In this document: positions 26,727 to 34,900 of the stretch, one piece after another
How positions within the stretch are numbered: position 1 is the stretch's first letter
Layout: every line of letters begins with the position of its first letter
NCBI GenBank assembly: GCA_041287865.1
Contig: JBGGMV010000072.1
Location: 1-64,000, forward strand
Direction of reading: 5' to 3'
DNA: 64,000 nt
Origin: JAPWJZ01 sp041287865
GTDB lineage: Bacteria; Pseudomonadota; Alphaproteobacteria; Micavibrionales; UBA2020
Program-made: the position numbers and the translations under genes
Notes under the pieces: model-generated
The model's input: the letters and a program-made list of their open reading frames with translations, nothing else
Told to the model about the DNA's origin: nothing
Database searches by the model: none

Positions 26727-26882
26727 TTAATCCAGAAAACCCGCCCAGCCGAGGATGAGCATCGCCGCCATCGGCACCACCACCACACCCAGCAGCAGCA
26801 GCCAGCCCCATCCCAGAAACCGGAGCCAGCCGGAGAGAAGTCTATTGGCCTTCTTTTTGTCCTGTCCGTTTTTGTCTGTCAT
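26727..26882 (-). CDS. Small single-span membrane protein (51 residues)
   Basis: ATG at 26882, stop TAA at 26729-26727. The N-terminus MTDKNGQDKKKANR is positively charged and is followed by a long Leu/Val/Gly/Trp-rich segment that fits one or two membrane passes. It starts six bases after the stop of the upstream membrane protein in the same orientation, which supports co-transcription. The ribosome binding site is weak (translational coupling would be needed). Not recognised. Confidence 0.45.
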   Translation of the reverse strand: MTDKNGQDKKKANRLLSGWLRFLGWGWLLLLGVVVVPMAAMLILGWAGFLD

Positions 26883-26888
26883 CTGTAC

Positions 26889-27401
26889 TTAAACCGTTTC
26901 GTTCTCTTTCGCCCGGCTGGCCTTTATCTTGCTGAAAATCCCCTGCACAAGGATAAAGAACGCGCTCAAAATGCCGAACAGGCCTATGCCGACGAAAATG
27001 AGCGTATTCGGCTGCAGCAGCACAGCCTCGATCGAGATGAAGGGGTGGGACGGTTCCTTGACGCGCGCAAAGGCCCTGTTGCGGGATGAATAGTAAATAT
27101 CAAGTTCCTGATCCACGGCGAGCGGGCGCATAAGCCTGAAATCCTGCTCCTTGCCTTCGAAGGCGATAATATGGTCATAGACTTCGTAGGGCTTATTGCT
27201 CTTGCCGTTGCGCGGGGTTTCAAATGACCGCACCACCGATTTCACCTTGCCGGGCGCGATCTTGCCGTGTTGGTACAATTCGTAATCCACCCTAAAATTA
27301 TCAGATGAAATCGCCATGTTGATAATATACCCGCTGATCGCCAGCATCAGCACAAAGCTGACCAGCAGCGAAGCGGTTGTCTGTTCTTTTTTCTCTGTCA
27401 T
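26889..27401 (-). CDS. DUF3592-like membrane protein
   Basis: The start at 27401 (MTEKKEQTTASLL) is preceded by CAAGGAAATTTC; an upstream in-frame Met at 27464 lies inside a repeated sequence and is less likely. The 170 residues have one membrane helix near the N-terminus, a roughly 85-residue external beta-rich domain (GKVKSVVRSF, then QELDIYYSSRNRAFARV) and a C-terminal helix. This topology and the VxVxYxxxNPxxA-like ending resemble DUF3592 proteins. No function is known. Confidence 0.6.
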   Translation of the reverse strand: MTEKKEQTTASLLVSFVLMLAISGYIINMAISSDNFRVDYELYQHGKIAPGKVKSVVRSFETPRNGKSNKPYEVYDHIIAFEGKEQDFRLMRPLAVDQELDIYYSSRNRAFARVKEPSHPFISIEAVLLQPNTLIFVGIGLFGILSAFFILVQGIFSKIKASRAKENETV

Positions 27402-27431
27402 GAAATTTCCTTGCGGAAGAAATGCAGCTGG

Positions 27432-27455
27432 TTTCAATTTACGCTGACCCCTTTG
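27432..27455. repeat. Direct repeat copy A (TTTCAATTTAC...GACCC)
   Basis: TTTCAATTTACGCTGACCCC here matches copy B at 27887-27910 in 17 of the first 20 positions and in the same orientation. Read on the minus strand, the sequence before the stop gives ESKGSA-stop, similar to the ESKGTKGSE-stop that ends the gene at 27894. It therefore looks like a duplicated gene 3' end rather than a transposon end. Confidence 0.5.
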
Positions 27456-27647
27456 ATTCTTCAATCTCTACCAAATCATTGGATAATTTCCGGCGTTTGG
27501 TGCGCAGGCGCGTGCAATCGCTAACACCTTCATTCTAGGTGCGTTTCGGGAAAAGCGCCCCGCGCGGGTGTCGAATGCGCACGGCAGCGGGCGCGGCTAG
27601 CCGCCTGCCGCGCCACGCGAATTTCCGAGTCCGCGAAAACCGGTTGC

Positions 27648-27799
27648 GTTTCAGAGTGTTTCAGAGCGTTTCATGTCACTTTTTAAGTGGGGTATTCGTG
27701 CCAAAAACTCGCATGTTTCAACACGCCTATTCGCCTGTATTAACAGCCCGATCCGGCTTATGCGTTTCAGAGCGTTTCAAAGCGTTTCACATCGTTTCA
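27648..27799. repeat. GTTTCA decamer array
   Basis: GTTTCA starts at 27648, 27658 and 27668 (exact period 10), once at 27715, and again at 27764, 27774, 27784 and 27794 (exact period 10). The consensus unit is CGTTTCAGAG. A ten-base period puts each copy on the same face of the helix, as in operator or iteron arrays. The array lies upstream of the DUF3592-like gene on the minus strand. Binding partner unknown. Confidence 0.6.
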
Positions 27800-27886
27800 T
27801 TGACCACGGGGATCAAAATTGGGAAGCTATAAATATGCTCTTATTGCGTGAGGAGGGGGGGGGAAACAGAAGAGAAGGAAGGCAAA

Positions 27887-27910
27887 TTTCAATTTACTCC
27901 GACCCTTTTG
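27887..27910. repeat. Direct repeat copy B, overlapping a gene 3' end
   Basis: TTTCAATTTACTCCGACCCT matches copy A at 27432. It includes the last four codons and the stop of the minus-strand gene at 27894-28505. The two copies bound the 430-base repeat-bearing stretch. Confidence 0.5.
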
Positions 27911-28505
27911 TTCCCTTGGATTCTTTCGGGCTATAGTCAATACGTGCGGGAATAACCGCGACTTCAAAGAGAGAGACTAAGCATTTCTTGTTACAATCAC
28001 CTTTGAACTCAAGCACAGGCCACCCTATAGTTTTTTCATGCTGGTTTTGTACGCAGCGTTTTTCAGCGGGAAAAGCCCTATTTTTGAAAGCCGTAACGAC
28101 AACCAACTTCTGTTCTTTACTGATAAAAATGAGGCCATATCTAGACTCTTCAGAATCCGAATATATTTTATTGGCAACTTCGAAACCTGAAAAATTTATT
28201 TCCTTTAACATGTTTTTAGCTATCGAAAGGCCATCAGCAGCGCTGCTTCCTGATTGATCAAAGCCTGTCAGGCAGATATGGTCCCAACCTGTCTCTTTAT
28301 GCGCACTGAGCCTTATAGCGTGAGGGCAGTTCAATTTTTCAGAGCAATCCATAGCCGAGCTAAGATCACGCTCGATATATCGCTGTACCAACTGAGAGTA
28401 ACTAGTTGATACATTATTGAAAAATTGAACGGCAATAGCTAACAAGACCAAAATACCGGCAAGCGCCATGCACCAAAATTTTGCAGTCGCTTTACTCACT
28501 CCCAC
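27894..28505 (-). CDS. Membrane-anchored hypothetical protein of low GC
   Basis: Up to 203 residues, with one N-terminal hydrophobic segment (MALAGILVLLAIAVQFF) and an external domain containing six cysteines. The start is uncertain: the longest form uses a GTG at 28505 inside the last codons of guaA; alternatives are the GTG at 28499 and the ATG at 28469. It is clearly lower in GC than its neighbours and uses AT-rich codons, which suggests recent acquisition. The 3' end lies in repeat copy B. No family recognised. Confidence 0.5.
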   Translation of the reverse strand: MGVSKATAKFWCMALAGILVLLAIAVQFFNNVSTSYSQLVQRYIERDLSSAMDCSEKLNCPHAIRLSAHKETGWDHICLTGFDQSGSSAADGLSIAKNMLKEINFSGFEVANKIYSDSEESRYGLIFISKEQKLVVVTAFKNRAFPAEKRCVQNQHEKTIGWPVLEFKGDCNKKCLVSLFEVAVIPARIDYSPKESKGTKGSE

Positions 28506-30094
28506 TCTATCGTCCCCGGCGGTTTGCTGGTGATGTCATAGACAACGCGATTAATCCCCCGCACTTCGTTCACAATCCGTACCGCGCAGCGACCGAGGAA
28601 TTCATGGGGCAGGGGGGCGTAGTCGGCGGTCATGCCGTCGACCGAAGTGACGGCGCGGAGGGCGAGGACATGGTCGTAGGTGCGGCCATCGCCCATGACG
28701 CCGACGGTTTTGACGGGGAGCAGGACGGCGAAGGCCTGCCATGTTTCGTCGTACAGTTTGTTGCTGTGCAGTTCTTCCATAAAGATCGCATCGGCCTTGC
28801 GCAGGATGTTCAGTTTTTCCTCGGTAATATCGCCGGGTATGCGGATGGCGAGGCCGGGGCCGGGGAAGGGGTGGCGCTTGATGAATTTTTCGGGGATGCC
28901 GAGTTCAAGGCCCAGCTTGCGCACTTCGTCTTTAAACAATGCGCGGAGCGGTTCCACCAGCTTGAATTTCATGTCTTCGGGCAGGCCGCCGACGTTGTGG
29001 TGCGATTTGATGGTGACGCTGGGGCCGCCGGTGAAGGAAACGGATTCGATTACGTCGGGATAGAGCGTGCCCTGGGCGAGGAAGGGGGCTTCGCCCGCGC
29101 GTTTTTTCGCGTCTTCGAAGACGTCGATAAAGGCCTTGCCGATGATTTTGCGTTTTTGTTCGGGGTCGGAAACGCCCTTCAGGCGGTCGAGGAACAGCGC
29201 GCCGGCCTTTTCATGCACCAGCGGGATATTGAAATGGTTGCGGAAGAGGTCGACAACTTCCTCGCCTTCGTTCTGGCGCATCAGGCCGGTATCGACGAAG
29301 ATGCAGGTCAGCTGGTCGCCAATCGCGGCATGCAGCAGGCCCGCAACGACGGTGGAATCCACGCCGCCGGAAACGCCGCAGATGACGCGTTCCTTGCCGA
29401 CCTGTTTGCGGATGGCCTCGATGGTTTCTTCCTTGAAGGCCGCCATCGTCCAGTCGTTTTTGCAACCGGCGATTTTCAGGATGAAGTTGCTGATAATCTG
29501 CTTGCCTTCGGGCGTATGCACCACTTCGGGGTGGAACTGCACGCCATACAGTTTCCGCTTTTCATCCGCCACGGCGGCATAGGGGCAGGTGTCGCTCTTG
29601 CCGATGACTTTGAAACCATCGGGGATTTTTGACACGCTATCGCCATGGCTCATCCAGACTTGGGGCTTTACGCCATCCTTCCAGATGCCGGCGAAGAGGG
29701 GGGAGGCGCTATCCTCCACCGAGATATGCGCGCGGCCGAATTCGCGTTTGGGGCTGGGCGTGACTTTGCCGCCCAGTTGTTCGGACATTGTCTGCAAGCC
29801 GTAGCAGATGCCCAGCACCGGAATGCCAAGCGTGAAAATTTCGGCGGGGGCGCGGGGGCTGCCGGCTTCGTGCACCGAGGCAGGCCCGCCCGAGAGGATG
29901 ATGGCCTTGGGGCTATGCGCCAGGATTTTTTCAATGGGGGAATTGAAGGGCAGCAGCACCGAGTAGACGCCGGCCTCCCTGATGCGCCTGGCGATCAGCT
30001 GCGTGACCTGCGAGCCGAAATCGAGGATGACCACGGTATCGTGGGTTTTCTTGCTCTCGGTAGGCTGGCGGAGGGGCTGGGCGGTGGCGGGCAT
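28496..30094 (-). CDS. guaA: GMP synthase (glutamine-hydrolysing)
   Basis: Converts XMP to GMP. N-terminal class I glutaminase: VVILDFGSQVTQLIARR, Cys97 in GICYGLQ, His188 and Glu190 in QFHPE. The ATP pyrophosphatase domain has the P-loop SGGVDST (242-248), then FVDTGLMR and the C-terminal dimerisation domain with PFPGPGLAIR and the ending KPPGTIEWE. The 532 residues are normal. It is separated from guaB by about 1.8 kb of accessory genes. Confidence 0.97.
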   Translation of the reverse strand: MPATAQPLRQPTESKKTHDTVVILDFGSQVTQLIARRIREAGVYSVLLPFNSPIEKILAHSPKAIILSGGPASVHEAGSPRAPAEIFTLGIPVLGICYGLQTMSEQLGGKVTPSPKREFGRAHISVEDSASPLFAGIWKDGVKPQVWMSHGDSVSKIPDGFKVIGKSDTCPYAAVADEKRKLYGVQFHPEVVHTPEGKQIISNFILKIAGCKNDWTMAAFKEETIEAIRKQVGKERVICGVSGGVDSTVVAGLLHAAIGDQLTCIFVDTGLMRQNEGEEVVDLFRNHFNIPLVHEKAGALFLDRLKGVSDPEQKRKIIGKAFIDVFEDAKKRAGEAPFLAQGTLYPDVIESVSFTGGPSVTIKSHHNVGGLPEDMKFKLVEPLRALFKDEVRKLGLELGIPEKFIKRHPFPGPGLAIRIPGDITEEKLNILRKADAIFMEELHSNKLYDETWQAFAVLLPVKTVGVMGDGRTYDHVLALRAVTSVDGMTADYAPLPHEFLGRCAVRIVNEVRGINRVVYDITSKPPGTIEWE

Positions 30095-30239
30095 CGGGGC
30101 GCTCCTTATAAATGATGCGCTATAATCCTAAAGCGGGGGCCACAGCGCAATTGATTCGGCTTTTTGGGGCTAAAAAGGCTATTGATATGGAAATAATTAT
30201 TGGCTATAACGGGACGTTCCCAAAAAAGAGGACTTAACC

Positions 30240-30518
30240 ATGGCTCTGCCCCTGACCCCCAGCGACCGCCCCGAATACCAGAAAGCGCACCCCATCAAGC
30301 CCGAAGACGAGTTTATCGTCATGATGGATATTCCGCATGGCGAAGCCGTGACCGAGCTAAAAAAAGTCTTCAACAAGCACGGCAAGGGCAAGATCGCCGT
30401 CGCGCTGACCGGCACCTTCTGGGTGAAGGATATCGACTGGGCGATTGTGAACGAGCTGCGTAACCGCGATGACGTGCGTTGCTGCGGCCCGGCATCCAAG
30501 GGCAAGTTCAGCCTCTAG
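30240..30518 (+). CDS. Small hypothetical protein (92 residues)
   Basis: Soluble and without signal peptide, starting MALPLTPSDRPEYQ after AAAGAGGACTTAACC. The middle has the look of a small alpha/beta fold (EFIVMMDIPHGEAVTELKKVF, then KIAVALTGTFWVKDIDWAIVNEL), ending with two adjacent cysteines. Codon use matches neighbours. It is convergent with, and overlaps by four bases, the minus-strand gene that follows. No family recognised. Confidence 0.65.
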   Translation: MALPLTPSDRPEYQKAHPIKPEDEFIVMMDIPHGEAVTELKKVFNKHGKGKIAVALTGTFWVKDIDWAIVNELRNRDDVRCCGPASKGKFSL

Positions 30519-31906
30519 ACGCGCCTTTTACCGCCGCGCATCACGCCCACTGCGAAGAAGATCACGACCAGCAGCAGCATCACCAGCACGGCGATGCGGA
30601 TGATGCTGGGGTATTTCAAATCCGCGCCCTGCGTGAAATCGACCGTATCGACGATGACCGAGAGCGTGGAGATCAGCGTGAAGGCGAGCATAAACGTGCC
30701 GATACGCTTGTTCTGCAGATGGTTCAGGTTTTCGCGGATGCGGTTATATATTTTCTCCACCAGTTCCAGTTTCGTATTCATGTTTGTGAAGCGGTCGCGC
30801 GTCGCCCATGATTTTTCCAGCGCATGCCAGACCTTCAGCCCCTGCGGGTCGAGGCTGTTGTCGAAATCGTCATAGATCGCCTTGAAGAAGGTGACCTTTG
30901 ATTGGTAATCGACAATCACTTCCGACTGTTTTTCAAGTAGCGACATGTTTTTGGAATGTTTTTGCCGGTCGAGTTCGTTCGATAAATAGAACATATCACG
31001 GTCGATATCTTCCGCAGCCACATAAAAAATATTCTGCGCGCGCACCATGCTGGTAAGGGTATTGATATCCTGCGGCTTGGGCTTGCCTTTTTCGAAGATA
31101 ACGGCGGAATTGCCGTTGCCGGGATAGATCGCCATATGCGGGTCGATCGACATATCCTCGAGCGTCTCGGCGGCTTCGCTCACCACAAGGCGCTTGCACA
31201 GGTCTTTCTTACGCAGGAATTGCTGGTGGTTCTGGCATTCGATGGAAAACAGCCGGTGCACCCAGAACAGGTCGCCGATATTCTGCCCCAGATGGCTGTT
31301 GCGCCAATAGGCATTTGTGGGCCGCAGTCCGTGGAAGCTGAGCGCCACGAATTCCGTGCTGACTTCCGCCGACACCTGCTCGAAGGTGCTGATAAACAGG
31401 GGCCTGAAATCGGCCAGCGCGGAGCCGATTTTTTCCGCCGCGTCGCGGTACTCCTCGACACTCATGTCGCCATGTGCCTCCAGCTCACCCGCAAAGGTGA
31501 CGGAGCCGTAGCCCATATCGTAAAGCCGCAGGTCGATCGCGGAAATGTGGAAGGTCGCCGCTTTGTCAGGAGAATCAAGCCGCGCCGGCAGGCCTTTTTG
31601 TGCCAGCAGCGAGGCCAGCGCTTCGCCCGCGATGCCGCGCGCGATGAAATAGCCCGGGATGATGGTGCGCCCGCGACGCGTATCGACGTCGATCTGCATG
31701 CGGTTGCCGCGGTTCTGCATATGCGGCGCATACCACTGGCCCGAGCCTGCGGGGTTCAGTTTCGCCAGCAATTCCATCTGATAGTTTTCGTAGCCCTTGA
31801 CCAGCAGCGCGCGGCTGTCGATGACAAGGCCCGAACGCATGGGCCCGTTGTAGGCCATCTCGCGCCGCTGGCCTTTTGTGATAAAGGGTGCGGGCGCGCT
31901 TGCCAT
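30515..31906 (-). CDS. Hypothetical protein with C-terminal membrane hairpin, partner of the large transporter
   Basis: The protein has 463 residues. The first roughly 380 are soluble and mixed alpha/beta, with a helical, probably coiled-coil segment (about residues 310-390: QKHSKNMSLLEKQSEV, TKLELVEKIYNRIRENLNHL). Two hydrophobic helices follow near the C-terminus and the end is basic. It starts two bases after the stop of the 1336-residue transporter, so the two form an operon and may form a complex; that is inference from position. I do not recognise a family. Confidence 0.7.
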   Translation of the reverse strand: MASAPAPFITKGQRREMAYNGPMRSGLVIDSRALLVKGYENYQMELLAKLNPAGSGQWYAPHMQNRGNRMQIDVDTRRGRTIIPGYFIARGIAGEALASLLAQKGLPARLDSPDKAATFHISAIDLRLYDMGYGSVTFAGELEAHGDMSVEEYRDAAEKIGSALADFRPLFISTFEQVSAEVSTEFVALSFHGLRPTNAYWRNSHLGQNIGDLFWVHRLFSIECQNHQQFLRKKDLCKRLVVSEAAETLEDMSIDPHMAIYPGNGNSAVIFEKGKPKPQDINTLTSMVRAQNIFYVAAEDIDRDMFYLSNELDRQKHSKNMSLLEKQSEVIVDYQSKVTFFKAIYDDFDNSLDPQGLKVWHALEKSWATRDRFTNMNTKLELVEKIYNRIRENLNHLQNKRIGTFMLAFTLISTLSVIVDTVDFTQGADLKYPSIIRIAVLVMLLLVVIFFAVGVMRGGKRRV

Positions 31907-31908
31907 GG

Positions 31909-34900
31909 TTACAGCATCGGGATGTTCAGCAGCAGGTCGCCGTCTTGTATCGGCTCGCTCTCGGGGATCTCCGCCAGGCGGAAGGTGCGGCGCACATGCT
32001 TGTCCATCTGCTCCGCATGCGGCACAAGCCTTACGCGCGCAACCAATTGCATCGGCGGCATGGAGTAGGAGCGGATTTCATGCACGGCCTGCGCGAAGGT
32101 CTTGCCGGTGACGCGGATTTCTGCGCCTGTCTGGTCCTTCAGCGACACATCTTCCGCATACTTGACGAAGTAACGGCAGAGGTAGGCGGCGATCTTGGAC
32201 GAGAGGTGGAAGTGCGACACCGTGCCATGCGCGAAGCCCAGCAGGGTTTTGTCCGACAGCGAACGGTGGAATATTTTCGACAGCACCTCCATGTAGCTCT
32301 GGCGCGGCAGCGAGCTGTCGATGATCTTGTCGAGGAAGAAGTTCTCGAACAGCGAGCGGCTGTTGATGTTCGCCGTTTCCACCACGATATAAAGGTCGGG
32401 GTGGGTGAGCGCGCCCGGCTGATCCGACTGCAGGTGCAGCTGCCGGTCGAGCCTGTCGATAAAGTCGATGCTAGGCGTGTCGGGATTCGGGCGGTCGAAG
32501 TCGAGGAAGACGTAGATGCGGTCGCCCTTTTGCAGCACGGGCTTGAAGCCTTCCTTGGTCGCCGATTTTTTCTTCTCTGCGATGGGGCAGATATGGTTGA
32601 TCATTTCTTCCGTCTGGGCGTATTGCAGGATATGCACGGCATTGCTTTCGCGGATGCTGTCCGGCACGACCTGATCGGGGAAAGCCATGATCACCACGCG
32701 CGGCTTCTTGCTTCCCTTGTAAAGCGGCAGCAGGCGTTCGACGAAGCTCTTGGAATGCGGCGTGAAGTTATAGATGAATACCTTGCCGTCCTCCGACAGA
32801 GCCGGCGCGCTGCCTTCGACGGGCTGGTCGGCCGGCATGCGCATGATGATCTTTTCCGCCTTGATCGCCTGCATGGACAACGCGGCCGAGGGGATGCCGA
32901 TGTGCATCAGGCTGTCGCCGATGCGCATGCCAAGGCCCATCAGGCGGCTGTAGTCGAGCGGCTTCGCTTCCTTGCCTTCAAGGTATTTTGCGCCGGCGGT
33001 TTTTTCCGCCACGCCCGCGCGTACGCCGATCGAAAACTGGCGCAGCGCGCGCATATGCTGCGCATGGCCTTCCTTCGAGGGGTCGAGACCGGCGAAGTGG
33101 TGGCGGAACAAATCCTTGCCCTTGGCGTCGAGCTCGAAATCACGCAGCGAGAATTTCTCCAGCGGGCTCTTGCCGTCGATGAACAGCTGCGGCAGGCGCG
33201 AGGGCCGGCCGGTGTGGTAATAGCCGTTCAGCTGGCTCAGGCTTTCGTCCATGTCGGACATCAGGTAATCGCCCACGTCGCTGTCGAAGGTCGCCTGAAT
33301 GGCGGTCCGCAGCATCAGGGGACTGCTGGAGCGCTGCAACAGCTCGCGGAAGCGTTCCGACGGCGTCTCGATGAAGATGCGGGGCATCCCGGCAAGATCG
33401 TCGAGGTCAGCTTCGGAGGCGTTGTCATGCCCGCTGCCGGTCACGCCCGCGTCAACGGCTTCAACGGCCGTGACGCGCGTGGAGTTCAGCAACGCGTCGA
33501 GCTTGGTGACATAGCGCAGCTTTTCGTACTCGCCCTGCGTCGTCATGTCGGACAGCAGGTAGATTTCGTCCGCCTGCTCGATGCGGTATTCGTGGAAGTT
33601 ATGATACGGATCCGGGTGCTTCACCGCCGCATAGAGGCGGTGTGAGCCCAGATGCGTCTGGTTCGTTTCCGACGCGAAGGACAGCGCCTGGTCGTACTGC
33701 GCATGGTCGCAGAGCAGCAGGATGGAGGCATCCTTGGTGTAGAGCGCGTTCCGCACGAAACTTTCGAAGCGGCTGTTATAGTTGATGATAACGATGCGAT
33801 AGCTCGGGATCTCGCCGTTGGCGAGGCGCTTTGACAGCTTTGTCACGCTCTTGTCTGTCGACAGGCGCGCCATCAGCACGATACCGCCGATCACCATCAG
33901 CGGCAGGACGGAAGTGAGCGCAAGGCCCAGCGTCGAATGCGGCTTGAAGGCTTCGGACATGCCCGAGCCCGTGAAGACCATGACCCAGAGGATAAAGCCC
34001 GACACGCTGTCAAACAGCGGTTTTTGCCCGGCGGCGCCGTAAATCGAGTCATGCGCGGCCTCCGACCAATAGAGCAATCCGCTGGCGCCCGCCAGCAGTA
34101 TTGCTGACATGACGGCGAAATAAAGCCCACGGTTTTTCATCGCCCAGATGGTGACCTTGGTCATCACCACGAAAACCTCGCGCATGTGGCCCAGCAGGAC
34201 GTTGCCGCGGCGGAGCACGTTGCGGAACGTCAGGAAGGTGAAGGCCAGCAGGCCGATGCCGATATAGGGCAGGTAGGTCTTGATCGACAATATTCCGTTC
34301 AGCGGGCTGTTGTTCGATTGTTCGGGGCTGCTGATCAGCATATCGACGACCTGGATAAAGAAGGGCAGCAGGTAACCGATGACGAGCGACACGAAGACGA
34401 AGTGCATCAGGCCGTAGCGCACCATGTCCATGCGGTTGGGGATCAGCATTTCTCGCTGTTTTCCGCCGCCGTGCTGTTCCATCAATTTCCGCTGGCGCCG
34501 TTCTTCCTTCTTCAGGATGTCGAACCACAAAATGCCCGCCAGCGCGCCGATGGGCGTCACGTAGCAGCCGATGTTAAGGCCCACAAGAAAAGCCTGGATG
34601 ATGACGATGCGCATATATTCATTGAGCGCGCCGCCGCTGGCCTCCATCTGTTGCAGCATTTCCGACAGCAGCGCCGCCGCCGGCAGGTCGTTCAGCATGT
34701 TGACGACGACGCCGGAAAGGAAAGTCATGCTGAGCGACGCATGGACGATATCGTCAAGGAAATGCGTGCGCACAAACGGAAGAACGACTTTTTCGACGTA
34801 ATCCAGCTGCGCCATTTCGGCCGCGAAGACAAAGAAGCACATGGCGAAAAAGAAAACGCTGTAGGGAAGGAACCTGATCATGTGGACGAGGTCTTTTGTC

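Larger units (their letters stand above)
27402..27893. other. Gene-free stretch with short repeats
   Basis: No convincing gene was found in these 492 bases. The stretch contains two copies of a TTTCAATTTAC-type repeat at its ends, a GCGGCTAGCCGC palindrome (27593-27604), an array of GTTTCA decamers and a run of ten G residues (27854-27863). GC content is high up to about 27650 and then drops sharply. Short open frames on both strands look like chance: the decamer period of 10 breaks any coding periodicity. Confidence 0.6.

Noticed and set aside
27648..27799. CRISPR array
   Set aside because: The units are only about 10 bases with no spacers and no cas genes nearby.
27539..27936. Plus-strand frames across the GTTTCA array
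   Set aside because: They have no ribosome binding site or family, their composition is odd, and the 10-base repeat shifts the frame at each unit.
31888..33645. 585-codon plus-strand frame opposite the large transporter
   Set aside because: Shadow frame rich in Arg, His and Val, with no motif; the opposite strand has clear membrane and regulatory domains.
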